64,000 nt of DNA from Polyangiaceae bacterium (GTDB lineage: Bacteria > Myxococcota_A > Polyangia > Polyangiales > Polyangiaceae): the NCBI GenBank assembly GCA_023150915.1, contig JAKLKA010000004.1:1-64000 (forward strand), given 5' to 3'. The notes beneath the pieces are model-generated. The model saw nothing but the letters and a program-made list of their open reading frames with translations. It was not told where the DNA came from and searched no databases. Of this stretch, positions 62,118 to 64,000 are shown piece by piece. Numbering within the stretch: the first letter of the stretch is position 1; every line of letters starts with the position of its first letter. The translations under genes and the position numbers were made by a program.

Positions 62118-63367
62118 GGGGCTTTCGGCACTATGTTCGTTCGCGCCTGCACCGCCGCCTGTTCCTGTGGTTCGGCGCATCGATCATCGTGACCGGGGCG
62201 GTGGTCGCCGTCGCGGCCCACCTGGTCTTCGGCGGCGCCGATGGCGGCTGGCGGCGCAGCCTGGAGCGCGGCAAGACCTTCGTCGAGCATCAGCTCGCCG
62301 ACAGCTGGGACGACCCGTCGCGCCGCGATGCGTTTGCGCGCGGGCTGTCGCGGGATCTGGGCCTGAGCGTCGTGCTCGAAGGTCCGCGGGGCGAGCTGGT
62401 CGGCGCCTTCGGCCCCCTGTGCCTGCACCCCGACGTGGTCACGCCGGTTCGGCGCGACGAGCGACTGCTGGGCACCGCGAAGCTGTGCCTCGCGAAGCGC
62501 GAGCGCCGAGCAGGCTTCGCGTTCTTCGCGCTGCTGGGGCTGGCGGCTGCCATGCTCTGGGGTGCCTCGGGGGTGATTGCCCGCCGCCTGGTGCGGCCGC
62601 TGGGCGAGCTGGTGCGGGTCGCCGACGAAATCGGTCGTGGCAACCTGGACGCGCGGGTCACGCTGCATCGCACCAAGGTCGGTGAGATCGGCGAGCTGGC
62701 CGACGCGATCAACGACATGGCGGACCGCATTCAGCGCCAGATGGCCGATCAGCGCGAGCTCTTGGCGGGGGTGAGCCACGAGATCCGCTCGCCGCTGGCG
62801 CGGCTCAGGGTTCTGGCCGAGATGGCCCGAGAGCAAGAGGGCAAGGTCGGCGAAGACATCGAGCGCGAGGTGCTCGAGATTGATTCGCTGGTGGGTGAGC
62901 TGCTCGCCAGCTCGCGGCTCGATTTCGGCGCGTTCGAGCGCCGGGCCGTCGACGCGCGGGAGCTCGGTGAGCGCTGTCTGGAGCGCTGCGGCGTCGATCC
63001 GTCGGCGCTGGACTTCGCGCCCCAGGCCACCCGGGTCTGGGGCGACCCGACCTTGCTGGCCCGGGCGCTGACCAACCTGCTCGAGAACGCCAAGCAGCAC
63101 GCCGGACAGGTCTCGAAGCTCTGTGTGACGCGGGAGGGCGACACCTTGGTGTTCGCGGTCGAGGACCGCGGGCCTGGGTTCTCGGAGCAGGATCTGTCAC
63201 GTGCCTTCGAGAAGTTCGTGCGCGGTGAGAAGAGCGCGGGGTCGTCCCTGGGGCTCGGCCTGTCGCTGGTCCGCCGAATCGCCGAGGCGCACGGCGGGCG
63301 CGCCTGGGCCGAGAACCGCGCCGGCGGGGGCGCCCGCGTGGCGTTCAGTGTCCCGGTGAGTGCCTGA
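62114..63367 (+). CDS. Sensor histidine kinase (CpxA-like)
   Basis: A 417-residue membrane kinase. Two membrane spans (about 18-40 and 133-155) bound a periplasmic segment of about 90 residues. HAMP (about 155-210: RRLVRPLGELVRVADEIGRGNLDARV), H-box GVSHEIRSPLARLRVLAE with the phosphorylated His, N-box LLENAKQH and G motifs DRGPGFSE and GLGLSLVRRI. Starts at GTG 62114, coupled to the regulator. Partner of the regulator at 61431, probably restrained by the Spy-like protein as CpxA is by CpxP. Confidence 0.94.
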   Translation: MRGFRHYVRSRLHRRLFLWFGASIIVTGAVVAVAAHLVFGGADGGWRRSLERGKTFVEHQLADSWDDPSRRDAFARGLSRDLGLSVVLEGPRGELVGAFGPLCLHPDVVTPVRRDERLLGTAKLCLAKRERRAGFAFFALLGLAAAMLWGASGVIARRLVRPLGELVRVADEIGRGNLDARVTLHRTKVGEIGELADAINDMADRIQRQMADQRELLAGVSHEIRSPLARLRVLAEMAREQEGKVGEDIEREVLEIDSLVGELLASSRLDFGAFERRAVDARELGERCLERCGVDPSALDFAPQATRVWGDPTLLARALTNLLENAKQHAGQVSKLCVTREGDTLVFAVEDRGPGFSEQDLSRAFEKFVRGEKSAGSSLGLGLSLVRRIAEAHGGRAWAENRAGGGARVAFSVPVSA

Positions 63368-63758
63368 CGCCCAGATCGCGCAACTCGGGCTCGAGATCGT
63401 CCACCAGCTTCACGGTGAACCCTGCAAGCTGCAGCGCCATGGTGGCCACACCCACGCCCATCTTCACCATCTTGGCTTGGGGCGAGAAGGCGATCACGAT
63501 GCGCTCGGTGCGGGCTCGTACCGCCAGCCCCCAGTTGGTCATCAGCGTGCGCGCTTCGGGGGTGTACGAGCGCAGCGCGCGCCAGTCGTGAAGGTAGATG
63601 GCGCGCTCGTCGCCCTGCCGCCGCTGGTCCAGGGCAACACTGGCGCGGACCGAAAGAAAGCGCGCGACCTCGGCATCGGCGTCCACCTGCTCCCCGACCT
63701 GAGTCAGCATGCCGAAGGGCTGAAGAAACCAGACCCGGAAGCCCGAATCCGGATGCAC
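63345..63758 (-). CDS. Conserved hypothetical protein
   Basis: About 137 residues from GTG 63758 (HPDSGFRVWFLQPFGML). The frame is open to 63908, but that part would cover the promoter of the divergent gene at 63887 and looks non-conserved. Features: VWFLQPFGMLTQVGEQVDADAEVARFLSVRASVALDQRRQG split over strands and helices, AIYLHDWRALRSYTPEAR and a hydrophobic helix (VKMGVGVATMALQLAGFTVKLV). It resembles short myxobacterial proteins of unknown role that contain an FLHDW-type motif. It converges on the kinase gene and overlaps it by 23 bases. Confidence 0.6.
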   Translation of the reverse strand: MHPDSGFRVWFLQPFGMLTQVGEQVDADAEVARFLSVRASVALDQRRQGDERAIYLHDWRALRSYTPEARTLMTNWGLAVRARTERIVIAFSPQAKMVKMGVGVATMALQLAGFTVKLVDDLEPELRDLGVRHSPGH

Positions 63759-63886
63759 CAGATCCGGGGCGTGACCATCGAAGTGGCCGTCGGAGAGTCG
63801 TCGCGCAGCGATGCATCGAGCGTAGCCAGCTCGACGGTCGCTGCCAATCGGCGGGTTTTCGCCTATGCTCGGGGTCGCTGGCGCAC

Positions 63887-64000
63887 ATGATGCCGAAGGA
63901 CGATCCATCGGATACCGAGATCACCCGCGTGAAGCCGTCGCGCGAGTCTCTCGAGCCGCACCCGCCCGCGCCCGGGGCTTCGCCTCGCCCGGCATCCATT
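63887..64000 (+). CDS. Start of a gene running off the window (partial)
   Basis: ATG ATG at 63887 opens 38 codons that reach the window edge: acidic and then Pro/Ser-rich (KDDPSDTEITRVKPSRE, LEPHPPAPGASP). This kind of leader often precedes kinase or FHA domains in myxobacteria, but no domain is visible. It diverges from the gene ending at 63345. Confidence 0.5.
   Translation, partial: MMPKDDPSDTEITRVKPSRESLEPHPPAPGASPRPASI

Noticed and set aside
63759-63908. N-terminal extension of the gene ending at 63345
   Set aside because: It would overlap the start of the divergent gene at 63887 and looks non-conserved; GTG 63758 leads straight into the protein-like part.
4896-64000. A biosynthetic gene cluster or defence island, as often found in myxobacteria
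   Set aside because: No polyketide, peptide, terpene, restriction-modification or toxin-antitoxin set is present. MutH and the radical SAM protein are isolated.

Overview
The DNA is very GC-rich, the genes are packed tightly and the cell envelope is heavily invested in lipoproteins. The gene content looks like a myxobacterium of the Sorangiineae/Polyangiales type: many Gly/Ser-rich lipoproteins, eukaryote-like Ser/Thr kinases with PP2C and FHA partners, AgmX/PglI-type and MopE-type proteins, PilT paralogues and fused ECF sigma factors. This placement is inferred from gene style, not from a marker gene. I see no phage, insertion sequence, CRISPR array, rRNA, tRNA or polyketide/peptide cluster. 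The window reads as ordinary chromosome with unusual domain combinations.

Layout. 1-4.9 kb: end of a proline-rich gene, a terminator, then sahR-metH under a strong palindromic operator. 4.9-7.4 kb: YHS lipoprotein, Pro-rich envelope protein, fatty-acid desaturase. 7.4-14.3 kb: a six-gene minus-strand run headed by an ECF sigma factor with its own zinc finger (sigma, lipoprotein, alpha/beta hydrolase, AgmX-like, GH31 glycosidase, PilT-like ATPase). 14.3-17.7 kb: nadE-nrtR-HD hydrolase operon. 17.6-22.6 kb: L,D-transpeptidase, a clear MutH homologue, CBS protein, extensin-like peptidase, radical SAM protein. 22.7-25.8 kb: TlpA-like thioredoxin, PP2C phosphatase, TruD-TerB fusion. 25.8-43.4 kb: mostly secreted or lipid-anchored proteins, including a transglutaminase-like protein with two somatomedin-B-like modules. 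43.5-45.7 kb: three tandem AIM24 genes. 45.7-49.6 kb: MopE-type lipoprotein, then a second sahR with ahcY. 49.8-53.9 kb: FHA protein, lipoproteins, parvulin, PilZ. 53.9-59 kb: pseudokinase-nucleotidase operon divergent from an intact kinase. 59-64 kb: release factor 3, a Spy/CpxP-like two-component operon, and the start of another gene.

How the parts fit. The clearest system is control of the S-adenosylmethionine cycle. Two ArsR-methyltransferase fusion proteins of the SahR type sit directly before metH (remakes methionine from homocysteine) and ahcY (makes homocysteine from S-adenosylhomocysteine). Both have a CTAT...TCAT...ATGA...ATAG palindrome at the promoter. NAD synthesis is likewise paired with its Nudix-type regulator, and an envelope-stress module pairs a periplasmic sensor chaperone with a CpxAR-like pair. 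Several genes are notable for architecture: MutH outside its usual range, TruD joined to TerB, a PilT with a duplicated N-terminal domain, and a kinase fold that has lost its catalytic residues.
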